From the NCBI GenBank assembly GCA_030691865.1, contig JAUYDL010000015.1, forward strand, positions 1-5,678: a stretch of 5,678 nucleotides of DNA, in the 5' to 3' direction. Below are positions 5,594 through 5,678 of the stretch, one piece after another; within the stretch, counting starts at the first letter, position 1, and each line of letters opens with the position of its first letter. The translations under genes were made by a program, and so were the position numbers. This DNA is from Candidatus Omnitrophota bacterium. GTDB taxonomy: Bacteria; Omnitrophota; Gorgyraeia; Gygaellales; Profunditerraquicolaceae. The notes below the pieces were generated by a model. That model was not told the DNA's origin. It saw only the letters and a list, made by a program, of their open reading frames with translations, and did no database searches.

Positions 5594-5678
5594 GGAGGGG
5601 TCGCGTAGTGGTCGAGCGCGCGTGTTTGGAAAACACGTAATCCGAAAGGGTTCCAGGGTTCGAATCCCTGCCTCTCCG
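5594..5678 (+). tRNA. tRNA-Ser (anticodon GGA), at right edge
   Basis: It decodes UCC and, by wobble, UCU. Acceptor GGAGGGG (5594-5600) pairs with CCTCTCC (5671-5677) with one G-T wobble; discriminator G5678 is the last base of the window, so an encoded CCA cannot be judged. The D stem is GCG/CGC. The anticodon stem is CGTGT/ACACG (5621-5625/5633-5637), loop TTGGAAA, anticodon GGA at 5628-5630. The long variable arm is AATCC/GGGTT with a GAAA loop (5639-5652). The T arm CAGGG-TTCGAAT-CCCTG is canonical. With the TGA and CGA genes it completes the UCN-reading set. Confidence 0.95.

Overview
The window looks like chromosomal DNA from a Gram-negative-type (diderm) bacterium with moderate to low GC. 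The diderm call rests on the left-edge gene, which encodes the C-terminal part of an outer-membrane beta-barrel and ends in phenylalanine. The overall texture (archease plus RtcB, Ser tRNAs partly without encoded CCA, a solitary GIY-YIG gene among tRNAs) fits an uncultured lineage such as Omnitrophota. That taxonomic guess is an impression, not something the sequence proves.

Layout, all on the + strand. (1) Positions 1-622 hold the 3' end of the beta-barrel gene. (2) Positions 623-754 are non-coding and carry a good sigma70-like promoter (TTGCAA-17-TAAAAT) and two consecutive hairpins. (3) A tRNA-Lys(CTT) with an unusual T-loop lies at 755-827. (4) A tight gene run follows at 853-4711: archease, the RNA ligase RtcB, seryl-tRNA synthetase (SerRS) and an unrecognised membrane protein. 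The gaps are 8 nt, 1 nt and a 23-nt overlap, so this is almost certainly one operon. (5) From 4782 to the right edge there are three class II serine tRNAs with anticodons TGA, CGA and GGA. The two spacers between them hold, in order, a probably frameshifted small ORF and a small GIY-YIG nuclease gene.

The theme is tRNA metabolism. Archease activates RtcB, which rejoins RNA ends bearing 2',3'-cyclic phosphate or 3'-phosphate and 5'-OH, including broken or spliced tRNAs. SerRS charges the serine tRNAs encoded just downstream, which together cover the UCN codon box except UCU as a dedicated match (GGA reads UCC and UCU by wobble). No tRNA here contains an intron, so the ligase is more likely to act in repair than in splicing of these genes. 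The most distinctive points are the SerRS / three tRNA-Ser cluster with nuclease-type genes in its spacers, the tRNA-Lys with C at position 55, and the promoter-hairpin-tRNA leader that appears to feed the archease-rtcB-serS operon. I see no complete mobile element, CRISPR array or clearly new multi-gene system.
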